64,000 bases of DNA, from the NCBI RefSeq assembly GCF_042432805.1, contig NZ_JBHLWO010000004.1:186001-250000 (forward strand), read 5' to 3'. Below the pieces are notes generated by a model. It searched no databases. It saw only the letters and a program-made list of their open reading frames with translations, and was not told where the DNA came from. A program made the position numbers and the translations under genes. The DNA comes from Olivibacter oleidegradans (GTDB taxonomy: Bacteria > Bacteroidota > Bacteroidia > Sphingobacteriales > Sphingobacteriaceae). Of the stretch, positions 1 to 7,382 are shown piece after piece; the first letter of the stretch is position 1; the number at the start of each line of letters is the position of its first letter.

Positions 1-1187
1 GTAGACGCCTGTACACCGGAAAAAAGATAGTTTGGCAGACCGATACTACGGTCATAATAGCTTACTGAATTGCGCAATGTCAGCTTCTGGTTTTCATCTA
101 TTTTGTGATTCATTTCGATCTGCGTACTATAACGCCCGGTTTTGTTTTCTTCAAAATAAGCGTGGTTTGCGCTGCCATTTCCTTTAACGTATTCCAGGTC
201 ACCCCCGATCCGTTTTTCAGCGGTGGCGTTAATCCCGGCAGACAGGGTGGTCGCTGCATTGAAATAAAAGTATAGTTTAGGGTTTAAAGTAAAGCGATCA
301 AACTTAGGAATAGCCGTTAAGCCAATATCGGAAGGATCGTAGGCCGTTCCTTTATTATAGGCACCGTAAACGGTAATACCAATTTTATCAAATTTTTGCG
401 CGTAAAAACCGCTGGCATCTAAGCCCAGTGCCGAAGTTCCGTTCAGCAGAAAATTGAGCTGACGTTCTTCGGTAGGCTTTTTGGAAACCAGGTTCACAAG
501 CCCGGCAATAGCTCCACCACCATAAAGGGTTGAAGACGATCCTTTGATCACCTCAACCTGTTGTAAGTCCAGCGGAGCGATCTGTAACAGGCCCAAGCCG
601 CCTGAGAAGCCGGAGTACAGCGGAAAACCATCACGGATAATCTGGGTATATTTTCCGTCAAGTCCCTGAATACGTATGGCCGAGTTACCACTCGTAGCGG
701 ATGTTTGCTGCGTTTGTATGCCGGTGCTTTCGGCCAGCAGCATACGAATGTCGCCCGGTTTCATATTGCCCTTTTCGTCCAGTTCTTCGCCAGAGATGAC
801 CTCCACACGAGTAGGTATATTGTCGATGGTACGGCTGCTCCGCGTAGCGGAAACCACCACTTCTTCCAGCTCTTCATCCTCTTCGGTTGCTTCTAGTAAA
901 ACGGTAGCTGCTGCAGTTTCGGCAAGCGGAAAGGTTAAGGTATCGGTTTTAGTCCGAAAACCTACATAGTTATATTGTATCACCTGCCGGCCAGAAGTTA
1001 TTCCGGTAAGCGTTACCGAACCGGTATTGTCAGATGTTGATCCAAGTGTTGTCCCCAGAACTTTTACGGTTGCTCCCGGCAGGGGTTGATTTGTTTTTGC
1101 GTCTTTGATGATCGCTTTGTATGTGTTTTGGGCATAGACCATGGCTGTAAAAAACAGCATGGCCAGAAGCACAATTGTTCTTTTCAT
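1..1187 (-). CDS. TonB-dependent receptor, N-terminal part (runs off the window)
   Basis: Reading the minus strand from an ATG at 1187 gives a signal peptide (MKRTIVLLAMLFFTAMVYAQ), then a carboxypeptidase-like regulatory domain (KTNQPLPGATV, near residues 25-100). An acidic linker and the TonB-box-like EEVVVSATRSSR follow, then the plug domain with its IRIQGLDGKY and VEVIKGSSSTLYGGGAIAGLVNL signatures. The frame is open to base 1, so the rest of the barrel lies outside the window. It is an outer-membrane, energy-coupled importer. The layout resembles CirA/FepA-type receptors more than SusC. The neighbouring Cys-rich secreted protein and the metal genes of the island suggest a metal or metal-chelate ligand, but that is inference. 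Confidence 0.9.
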   Translation of the reverse strand, partial: MKRTIVLLAMLFFTAMVYAQNTYKAIIKDAKTNQPLPGATVKVLGTTLGSTSDNTGSVTLTGITSGRQVIQYNYVGFRTKTDTLTFPLAETAAATVLLEATEEDEELEEVVVSATRSSRTIDNIPTRVEVISGEELDEKGNMKPGDIRMLLAESTGIQTQQTSATSGNSAIRIQGLDGKYTQIIRDGFPLYSGFSGGLGLLQIAPLDLQQVEVIKGSSSTLYGGGAIAGLVNLVSKKPTEERQLNFLLNGTSALGLDASGFYAQKFDKIGITVYGAYNKGTAYDPSDIGLTAIPKFDRFTLNPKLYFYFNAATTLSAGINATAEKRIGGDLEYVKGNGSANHAYFEENKTGRYSTQIEMNHKIDENQKLTLRNSVSYYDRSIGLPNYLFSGVQAS

Positions 1188-1252
1188 GATTTGATTTTGT
1201 AATACTGATTTCGATAAATAAGTCCATCTCGGACAGTGTGTAAAATGTGGAC

Positions 1253-1573
1253 TTAATAAAGCTTAGGCGGCTGCCAGATGGAAAGGGCAATAAGAGGCAG
1301 TCCGGCCGTAATGTAAGCCGTATTATGCTTTACAGGTTTGATCGGTATGGCGAAGGTAACTGCCTGCTGTGTGGTAAATGTGAATCCGATGCAAGTTCCG
1401 CATAAGTAGAACGGAGAGCAATCTTTGCAGGAATCATCTGATTGCCCGTCGCATACGTGTTTTTCCTTTTGCGTTGTTTCATGTGCACATGAATCAGCCC
1501 CTTCCAAAGCACAGCAAGGTGCGACGGAAAGCACGACTACAATAATGGCCAGAAATAAGGATACGAACTTCAC
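1253..1573 (-). CDS. Small secreted Cys-rich protein, DUF6660-like
   Basis: A protein of 106 aa with a signal peptide (MKFVSLFLAIIVVVLSVAPCCA) and a mature part holding CAHE, CDGQ, SCKDCSPFYLCGTC. The C-terminal third is hydrophobic and ends WQPPKLY. The start codon is GTG; the upstream ATG lies in another frame and stops at once. The length and Cys pattern resemble DUF6660 proteins, which to my knowledge sit beside TonB receptors and metal-efflux genes in Bacteroidota. It precedes the receptor on the same strand and is probably co-transcribed with it. Function unknown; periplasmic metal binding is a guess from the cysteines. Confidence 0.7.
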   Translation of the reverse strand: MKFVSLFLAIIVVVLSVAPCCALEGADSCAHETTQKEKHVCDGQSDDSCKDCSPFYLCGTCIGFTFTTQQAVTFAIPIKPVKHNTAYITAGLPLIALSIWQPPKLY

Positions 1574-1584
1574 GCCGTAAAAAT

Positions 1585-1614
1585 ATTCATTTAAGATTTA
1601 AATCTTAAATGAAT
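1585..1614. repeat. 30-bp perfect palindrome upstream of the DUF6660-like gene
   Basis: Each 15-nt arm (ATTCATTTAAGATTT and its complement) meets at the 1599/1600 axis without a spacer. It lies 12 bp upstream of the GTG start at 1573. It could be an operator for a dimeric regulator or an mRNA cruciform. There is no T-run typical of a terminator. Confidence 0.7.
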
Positions 1615-1792
1615 TTGATTTCAAATAGAATTCCCGTTGAAGCCCGCTTTTCAATGATATCAAAGCAATAAAGTGCGTCCAACTCAATTGTCGTATTGCT
1701 GATCCGACAATTAGTTCACGAAAATATTGTGACAGACCTATGTATTCTGCTTAAACAGGTCAAAAACAACCATACTTGATTGATTTTAACAC

Positions 1793-2188
1793 TTAATAAT
1801 CTATTTTCTTTGGATTGATATATTCCAGCAAAGGGACTTTAAGAAAATCTTTGTCATTGTCAGCAATTAAGGTGAGCCCGTTAACAATAGCTGTAGCGGC
1901 AATAAGGGCATCAGGCAACTTCAACTTATAAGCCTTCCTAATTCTTATCGTTTCTGCAACAATACGCTCATCAACTCCCAATATTGTAGAGCTGTTAACA
2001 AATTGGTGGAACGTTTCAATGTCTGAGGGATTTTCAGGAGACCATACTAACAATTCAATTTCTGTAATAAAGGATATTACACATTCTCCATCTATTATCT
2101 CATCGATCATTTCCAATGAAGCATCTGGAAATGTACCGTTGAGGTACTTAATTACGGCTGATGTATCAATTAGGTATCTCTTCGCCAT
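1793..2188 (-). CDS. PIN-domain toxin (VapC-like ribonuclease)
   Basis: A 131-aa PIN-fold protein. The acidic metal-binding residues are visible: Asp in YLIDTSAVIKYL (residue 8), Glu in FITEIELL, Asp in KLPDALIAATA and Asp in IADNDKDF. PIN toxins cut RNA in a Mg-dependent way, and the length fits VapC. The start overlaps the end of the upstream 66-aa gene by 19 nt, the normal antitoxin-toxin order. Specific RNA target unknown. Confidence 0.88.
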   Translation of the reverse strand: MAKRYLIDTSAVIKYLNGTFPDASLEMIDEIIDGECVISFITEIELLVWSPENPSDIETFHQFVNSSTILGVDERIVAETIRIRKAYKLKLPDALIAATAIVNGLTLIADNDKDFLKVPLLEYINPKKIDY

Positions 2189-2370
2189 TCGTTACGCAAT
2201 TTCTCCAATTGTGTATCTATTTTATTTTCGCTCATAGGAGTTTGAATTTTCTTCCTTAACGAAGATAACTTGACGGGGCTTTTCATCATCTTTATCAGAT
2301 TTAACTCTTCAAGCTCTTTCAATAAGCGATAAGCTTTTTGATTCGTCAACTCTATTACTATTCGTTCCAT
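2170..2370 (-). CDS. Antitoxin of the PIN toxin
   Basis: A 66-aa protein beginning MERIVIELTNQKAYRLLKELEELNLI, a short beta strand plus helix as in small dimerizing antitoxins. The charged C-terminal tail (KIQTPMSENKIDTQLEKLRNEWRRD) is of the kind that wraps into a toxin active site. It lies directly upstream of and overlaps the PIN gene, which is the main evidence for its role. Family within the antitoxins not determined. Confidence 0.75.
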   Translation of the reverse strand: MERIVIELTNQKAYRLLKELEELNLIKMMKSPVKLSSLRKKIQTPMSENKIDTQLEKLRNEWRRDT

Positions 2371-2398
2371 ATAACAAATTTACGCATAAGTGGTGGAA

Positions 2399-2448
2399 AA
2401 AGAAAGATTAACGCGATGCTTTAACAAGCATCGCGTTAATCTTTCTTT
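2399..2448 (-). terminator. Strong intrinsic terminator after the XRE operon
   Basis: A perfect 23-bp hairpin (arms 2399-2421 and 2426-2448, loop TAAC). On the minus strand it follows the stop codon of the last XRE gene at 2455 and is followed by TTTTTCC. It separates the XRE operon from the toxin-antitoxin pair. The arms are flanked by A and T runs, so it may work in both directions. Confidence 0.85.
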
Positions 2449-2454
2449 ATTGTT

Positions 2455-2823
2455 TCAATTATTCCTCGTTTGCACGCGTGCTTGTAGACGATTTGCATCC
2501 CGTTTACTTTTATCGACCTGTTCCTCTAAATTCTTGATCTGGTCAGAAGAGCAACCTTGGTACATTATGTTCACTCCCTGATTACCATCATAATTGTTAA
2601 AGTGGTTTGTATAAGTGGCCTTTTCTTGATAGTTGAGTATATATTCTGGGGCTACTCCGAAAATCTCCGATAGCTCGTAAAGTCTTGACACTGTAACGTC
2701 TGCAACATTATTTTCTATATTACTATACGCTTTAACTGTTATACCGAGAGCCTTTGCTACATCCTCTTTGTGCAAGCCTTTTTCCTTTTCTCGGATTTCT
2801 TTAATATTCTCTCCAATCTTCAT
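2455..2823 (-). CDS. XRE-family HTH regulator, third gene of a paralogous triplet
   Basis: A 122-aa protein. The N-terminal HTH (KIGENIKEIREKEKGLHKEDVAKALGI, AYSNIENN) covers residues 1-65. A linker holds the shared motif NHFNNYDGNQGVNIMYQG, and a C-terminal coiled coil follows (IKNLEEQVDKSKRDANRLQ). It is followed by the 23-bp terminator. It is a diverged copy of the two genes upstream of it. Such proteins bind palindromic operators as dimers; the target here is unknown. Confidence 0.8.
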   Translation of the reverse strand: MKIGENIKEIREKEKGLHKEDVAKALGITVKAYSNIENNVADVTVSRLYELSEIFGVAPEYILNYQEKATYTNHFNNYDGNQGVNIMYQGCSSDQIKNLEEQVDKSKRDANRLQARVQTRNN

Positions 2824-2834
2824 ATCTTAAATAT

Positions 2835-3233
2835 TTAAAATTCTATATTATTGTTTTTCAATAGTGCTTCAAGTAAAGAGATTCGTTTCCGTTCGCTTTC
2901 TAGCAATTCCTCTTGTAATTTAAGGATTTTCTTATTGTTTTCGGACTCTACATTTGTTCCGCCTTGATGCATAATATTAGTCCCCTTATTGCCGCTTTTG
3001 TTGTGAAAATAATTATAGAATTCTTTCTTCGATTGCTTATAGTTCAGGATATATTCTGGACTACATTCAAATATTGAAGCAATCTCTTCCAGTCTAGTTA
3101 AACTGATATCTGTAACATTATTCTCAATGTTCCCATATGCCCTTTCGGAGATATTTAACCTATCGGCCATATAGCTCCTTTTAAAGTTTTTTTCGGTCTC
3201 TCTAATTTCTCTTATATTATCGCCAACTTTCAT
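2835..3233 (-). CDS. XRE-family HTH regulator, second gene of a paralogous triplet
   Basis: A 132-aa protein, HTH at residues 1-65 (KVGDNIREIRETEKNFKRSYMADRLNI, AYGNIENN). The linker motif is NYFHNKSGNKGTNIMHQGG, then a long C-terminal coiled coil (NNKKILKLQEELLESERKRISLLEALL). Its stop is 11 nt from the start of the next gene, so the three are one transcript. The linker motif is shared by all three copies and is not part of a standard XRE fold. Confidence 0.8.
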   Translation of the reverse strand: MKVGDNIREIRETEKNFKRSYMADRLNISERAYGNIENNVTDISLTRLEEIASIFECSPEYILNYKQSKKEFYNYFHNKSGNKGTNIMHQGGTNVESENNKKILKLQEELLESERKRISLLEALLKNNNIEF

Positions 3234-3243
3234 GTTAAAAGGT

Positions 3244-3627
3244 TCAAAAATCTATTGGTATATTGTTTTCGCGCAACAACTTTTCAAGCTTGGGTATCCT
3301 TTTTAGCTCTTCACTATACAACTCTTTGTATGCTTTCCTTACTTCTTTTTGATCAATTCCCTGAATCTTAATATTTGTTCCCGAATTATCACTATGATTA
3401 AAAAAATAATTTTTTATTCCGTTGGTCGGTTCGTTAAGCTGAAGTAATTCTACAGGAGTTAAAGACAAAACACTACAAATTGCGTCCAACATACTTAAAG
3501 TTATGTCAACATCATCATTTTCAATTGATTTGTATTCATCAACACTAATTTTCAATTCGTCGGCCATAAACTCTTCAGTATACTTGTGAGCTCTTCGGAT
3601 CTCAATGATGTTTTTCCCTATTTTCAT
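3244..3627 (-). CDS. XRE-family HTH regulator, first gene of a paralogous triplet
   Basis: A 127-aa protein from the ATG at 3627. A longer frame begins at 3678 but would read through the promoter and palindrome, and the copies downstream also begin MK(I/V)G(K/D/E)NI. The HTH (residues 1-65) is more diverged (AHKYTEEFMADELKISVDEYKSIEND). The linker motif is NYFFNHSDNSGTNIKIQG, then a charged helix. It is the promoter-proximal gene of the operon. Confidence 0.78.
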   Translation of the reverse strand: MKIGKNIIEIRRAHKYTEEFMADELKISVDEYKSIENDDVDITLSMLDAICSVLSLTPVELLQLNEPTNGIKNYFFNHSDNSGTNIKIQGIDQKEVRKAYKELYSEELKRIPKLEKLLRENNIPIDF

Positions 3628-3637
3628 TTTATAAATT

Positions 3638-3651
3638 TTTACGATCGTAAA
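3638..3651. promoter_or_regulatory. 14-bp palindrome, candidate operator of the XRE operon
   Basis: TTTACGATCGTAAA is a perfect palindrome that overlaps the end of the -7 element and the expected transcription start of the XRE operon. A repressor there would block transcription, so self-regulation by one of the three XRE proteins is a reasonable inference. Confidence 0.6.
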
Positions 3652-3679
3652 TATAGTAAAACTTCCACAGAAGAACAAA
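3648..3679 (-). promoter_or_regulatory. Bacteroidota-type promoter of the XRE operon
   Basis: On the minus strand: TTTG (3679-3676), 20 nt, then TATATTTA (3655-3648), close to the TAnnTTTG consensus. The spacing is right for the primary sigma factor of Bacteroidota. It favours the start at 3627 over the longer frame from 3678. Confidence 0.6.
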
Positions 3680-3799
3680 TACTTCTAAATAAACTTCCGT
3701 ACAAATTCATCTTTCTGAACTACAACATCAATTACTAGAAGCGATTTTCTCTAATTTTCATCACATTTGTTTTTTCTTTGCTGTTCCTAACAATAGATT

Positions 3800-4033
3800 A
3801 TGAAAAAGAAAAAGACACCAAAATCAATCCAAACCATTTTAGAAAAGGTTCTAAAGGGTTACCGTCTATCTAAGCTTTTTTCATATCAATCCTTTAAATT
3901 TCGTCCGATAGTAATACTAACTGATGAAGAAATCACTGTCAATAACTCGAATTTCAATCTAACGATTCAATGTGCTGCGGAAAAAAGCACTAAAAAGGAC
4001 CTATACAAGAATCTCATTAAATCTCCTGTTTAG
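3800..4033 (+). CDS. Small basic hypothetical protein
   Basis: A 77-aa open frame, Lys-rich at the N terminus (MKKKKTPKSIQTILEKVLKGYRL), divergent from the XRE operon. It has no signal peptide, membrane segment or motif I recognise, and no clear promoter or ribosome site. It could be a partner of the XRE operon or a chance frame. Confidence 0.35.
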   Translation: MKKKKTPKSIQTILEKVLKGYRLSKLFSYQSFKFRPIVILTDEEITVNNSNFNLTIQCAAEKSTKKDLYKNLIKSPV

Positions 4034-4341
4034 CCCCTTTCCCCTTCTTTCCAAAAAGAAGTTCAACCTAATTTTTAACCAAACCGTAATCACAGAAAAT
4101 GAATTTAACGCTCATAAGGGCTTTGCTGTGCCCAAAAGGCGAGCTATCGGCTTTCGGCAATCGGCTATCAGCTAAATCCCTGTTCAAGAAAAAAAGTACT
4201 AATAAAAGAAATATCACCTATCTCCACGCTACTGTCCGTCCCCATTTTTTGGGACGAACGACCGTGTGCAGGGACGAACGACATAAAATTATTGCAAATG
4301 GCACTCTAGGGATTATTAACAGATGTTTCCCTAAGCTAGAC
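4034..4341 (+). other. Leader region of the SusC-like gene with short repeats
   Basis: No convincing gene. A frame is open through here into the receptor, but its translation looks unlike protein and the DNA holds repeats. GGGACGAACGAC occurs twice (4251-4262 and 4271-4282), with a partly inverted copy (CGTCCCC, near 4237-4243). There is also an ATCGGC/TATCGGC run near 4144-4172. It is most likely untranslated leader. Confidence 0.5.
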
Positions 4342-7300
4342 ATGAAGCCCAATTTGGCCAAAGTGGCCTTGCGCGGCCTTAATCCTTATAGCTCATACCT
4401 TAAACCTTACACCATATACCTTATAACCTTAAAGATTTTGTTCTGTGTTTGTTTGGCACACGCCCGGCAGTCCTCCTCCACGGAGGCTGCCACCGGCGTG
4501 GCTTTGCAGCAAATAACGCTGAAGGGTAATGTATTGTCAGCGGTTAATGGCGAACCGCTTGAAGGAGCCACCGTACGTACCGAAATCACCTCTATAAAGA
4601 CTGATCAGAAAGGGAATTTCACTGTCATAACCAAAAAGAACAAGGGAACATTTACGGCCACCTATTTGGGTTATCAAACCAAGGAAATTCAGTACGATAT
4701 TTCTACCAGCCAGTACTATACCGTAAAACTTGATCCACAGCAAAATACCCTAGATGAAACCGTCGTAATTGCTTATGGACAAACTACCAAACGCTTCAAC
4801 ACCGGTAGTGTTGGGCGTATAACCGCAGCAGAAATTTCAAGGCAACCGGTTGCCAATCCTATAGCTGCGTTACAGGGGAGAATTCCGGGAGTAGAGATAA
4901 CACAACAGAGCGGACGTACGGGATCAAATTTTAATGTTCTTATCCGTGGAAGAAGTTCCATCGACAACGGCAACGAGCCATTATATATTGTAGACGGGGT
5001 ACCTTGGTTGAGTAATAGTATAGGCCAGATAACGGTTACGGGAGGTTCAAGCAGTCCATTCAATAACTTAAATCCGAACGATATAGAAAGTATAGAAGTG
5101 TTAAAAGATGCGGATGCAACTGCTATTTACGGTTCACGAGGAGCTAACGGTGTTATTTTAATTACCACAAAGAAAGGAAGCGTCGGAAAAACCGAAGTTG
5201 ATGTTAATGTATATAACGGATTTAATAAGGTCGCAAATATTGTTCCTTTAATGAATACCGAAGAATATCTGAATATGCGGAGGGAAGCATTGAAAAACGA
5301 CAACATTACACCTACGGTTACAAATGCACCTGATCTTCTGCAATACGATCAAAATACATTTACAGATTGGACGGATCTCTTGATCGGAAGTAGCTCAAAT
5401 GTCACCAATGGTCAAATTACGTTATCCGGTGGAACCGGCGAAACGAATTTTAGGCTCTCGGGAGGATTTCGATCGGAGGGAAACGTATATCCTGGCGAAG
5501 AACTAAATAGGCGCTATAGTGGTCAGTTAAACCTTAATCACAGTACAAATGACAAAAAGTTCCTGGCAGTTATGAGTGTCGGTTATTCCAACGACAACAA
5601 TAATATTCTACCATTCGATCTGACTTCCGGGATATATTCTACTCCTAATTTAAAGCCTTTTGAAGATGATGGTACCATGCTTTATGGAAACTCTCCTTTT
5701 TCGATGACCTTACATCATTATAATCAATTACAAACCAATCTTATTACAAACATCAACTTATCATACTCACTTTTTAAAAGCGTAACCTTACGATTAAATA
5801 ATGGATATACAAAAACAGATAATGATCAAATAGAGGTTACTCCTTTAGCTGCATTTGGGAATAATTCTACAAGAACAAGCGGCGAATCCCGTTTTTCAAA
5901 TTCAGCATTTAGCAGCTGGATTTTAGAGCCCCAACTTTCATATCGGAAGACTTTCAGCGATCATGCCTTTGACATTTTGTTCGGAGGTACGTGGCAACAG
6001 GAATCTCTTAAAGGAACGAGAATCAATGCAACTGATTACAGCAGTGAAGAACTTCTATATACTACCACTGGAGCGGCATCAATTACCGCAAGTGAACAAT
6101 ACAGCTTATATAAATATCAGGCAGTCTTCGGAAGAATAAACTACCAATTTAAAAATCGTTATTTAATTAACCTGACAGGCAGAAGGGATGGATCGTCGCG
6201 ATTTGGACCAGGGAAACAATTTGCAAACTTTGGAGCGCTCGGAATCGCATGGATATTCTCTGATGAGCATTTTATAAAAAACAAATTGCCAAAAATGAGC
6301 TTTGGAAAAGTGCGTGCAAGCTTTGGCACTACCGGTAACGATAAAATCGGTGATTATCAATTTTTGGACACGTATGGAGGAGTTGCCTATCCTTACGATG
6401 GTGTTAGCGGGTTAAAGCCACAACGCCTATACAATCCAGATTACGGTTGGGAGAGCAATCGCAAACTTGAATTTTCTGCCGATTTGGGTTTTTTCGATAA
6501 CAAAATTTTGTTTTCAGCAGGATGGTTCAGAAACAGAAGCGGTAATCAACTTTTGCAATATTCCCTTCCAACACAAACAGGCTTTACCGGAGTTACAAGA
6601 AATTTACCGGCGTTAGTGGAAAATAGGGGATGGGAAATAGAGTTGAACACCATAAACCTTGCGAACACGGCAATAAAATGGAACACAGCATTCAACATAA
6701 CCATTGCGGGTAATAAGCTGTTAGATTTTCCAAATCTTGAAAAATCTAGTTATGCAAGCCAATATTCCATAGGTGAATCGTTGAACATTATGAAGGTTTA
6801 TCCATACTTGGGTGTAGATCCAATGACCGGCCTTTGGAGTGTGGATTTAAACGCCGGCAGATCAGTCGTCAAGGATTTAAGCACAAAATTTTACGGCGGA
6901 CTAAATAATCAATGGCAATACGGTCGATTTCAATTGGATGTATTTATTCAGTTTGTGAAAAAGAATGCAAGAAATTATCTCTCCAGTTTACCGGCAACAG
7001 CCGGTATTCAGGGAGCCAACATGCCAAAACTGTTTGAATCGCGATGGCAAAATCCCGGCGATATTACCGATGTACAAAGGTTCGGCACCGTTGCACCCGC
7101 GACAACAGCGAGGACAAACTTCCTGATTTCAGAAGGGGCATTTGCGGACGCATCTTTTTTACGGCTAAAGAATATATCCTTAAGCTATTCACTTCCCGCA
7201 TCGGTGACCAATAGAGTAAAAATGAAACTAGTAAGGTTTTATCTACAGGGACAAAACCTCCTAACCATTACAGGCTATAAAGGCAATGATCCCGAAGTAA

Positions 7301-7362
7301 CTAATATGACGGTATTACCACCATTACGGACCGTTACTCTGGGAACACAAATTACCTTTTAG
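4342..7362 (+). CDS. SusC/RagA-family TonB-dependent outer-membrane receptor
   Basis: From the ATG at 4342 the protein is 1006 aa: a signal-like hydrophobic stretch (YTIYLITLKILFCVCLAHA), a carboxypeptidase-like domain (ITLKGNVLSAVNGEPLEGATV), the TonB-box region LDETVVIAYGQ, then the plug with NPIAALQGRIPGVEI, LIRGRSS, EPLYIVDGVPW and IESIEVLKDADATAIYGSRGANGVILITTKKG, then the barrel ending TVTLGTQITF. An upstream ATG at 4099 is in frame but would translate the repeat-containing leader. SusC proteins import oligosaccharides or peptides with their SusD lid. SusD follows 20 bp downstream. No glycosidase is nearby, so the ligand cannot be guessed from context. Confidence 0.93.
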   Translation: MKPNLAKVALRGLNPYSSYLKPYTIYLITLKILFCVCLAHARQSSSTEAATGVALQQITLKGNVLSAVNGEPLEGATVRTEITSIKTDQKGNFTVITKKNKGTFTATYLGYQTKEIQYDISTSQYYTVKLDPQQNTLDETVVIAYGQTTKRFNTGSVGRITAAEISRQPVANPIAALQGRIPGVEITQQSGRTGSNFNVLIRGRSSIDNGNEPLYIVDGVPWLSNSIGQITVTGGSSSPFNNLNPNDIESIEVLKDADATAIYGSRGANGVILITTKKGSVGKTEVDVNVYNGFNKVANIVPLMNTEEYLNMRREALKNDNITPTVTNAPDLLQYDQNTFTDWTDLLIGSSSNVTNGQITLSGGTGETNFRLSGGFRSEGNVYPGEELNRRYSGQLNLNHSTNDKKFLAVMSVGYSNDNNNILPFDLTSGIYSTPNLKPFEDDGTMLYGNSPFSMTLHHYNQLQTNLITNINLSYSLFKSVTLRLNNGYTKTDNDQIEVTPLAAFGNNSTRTSGESRFSNSAFSSWILEPQLSYRKTFSDHAFDILFGGTWQQESLKGTRINATDYSSEELLYTTTGAASITASEQYSLYKYQAVFGRINYQFKNRYLINLTGRRDGSSRFGPGKQFANFGALGIAWIFSDEHFIKNKLPKMSFGKVRASFGTTGNDKIGDYQFLDTYGGVAYPYDGVSGLKPQRLYNPDYGWESNRKLEFSADLGFFDNKILFSAGWFRNRSGNQLLQYSLPTQTGFTGVTRNLPALVENRGWEIELNTINLANTAIKWNTAFNITIAGNKLLDFPNLEKSSYASQYSIGESLNIMKVYPYLGVDPMTGLWSVDLNAGRSVVKDLSTKFYGGLNNQWQYGRFQLDVFIQFVKKNARNYLSSLPATAGIQGANMPKLFESRWQNPGDITDVQRFGTVAPATTARTNFLISEGAFADASFLRLKNISLSYSLPASVTNRVKMKLVRFYLQGQNLLTITGYKGNDPEVTNMTVLPPLRTVTLGTQITF

Positions 7363-7382
7363 GCATCAATAAACTAAAAATA

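Noticed and set aside
705..969. Plus-strand frames with Ser-rich or low-complexity translations across 676-969
   Set aside because: They mirror the acidic linker of the TonB receptor read on the minus strand, which has a clear domain order.
4099..4341. Longer start of the SusC-like receptor at 4099
   Set aside because: The added 81 residues look unlike protein, contain translated repeats and come before a proper signal sequence.
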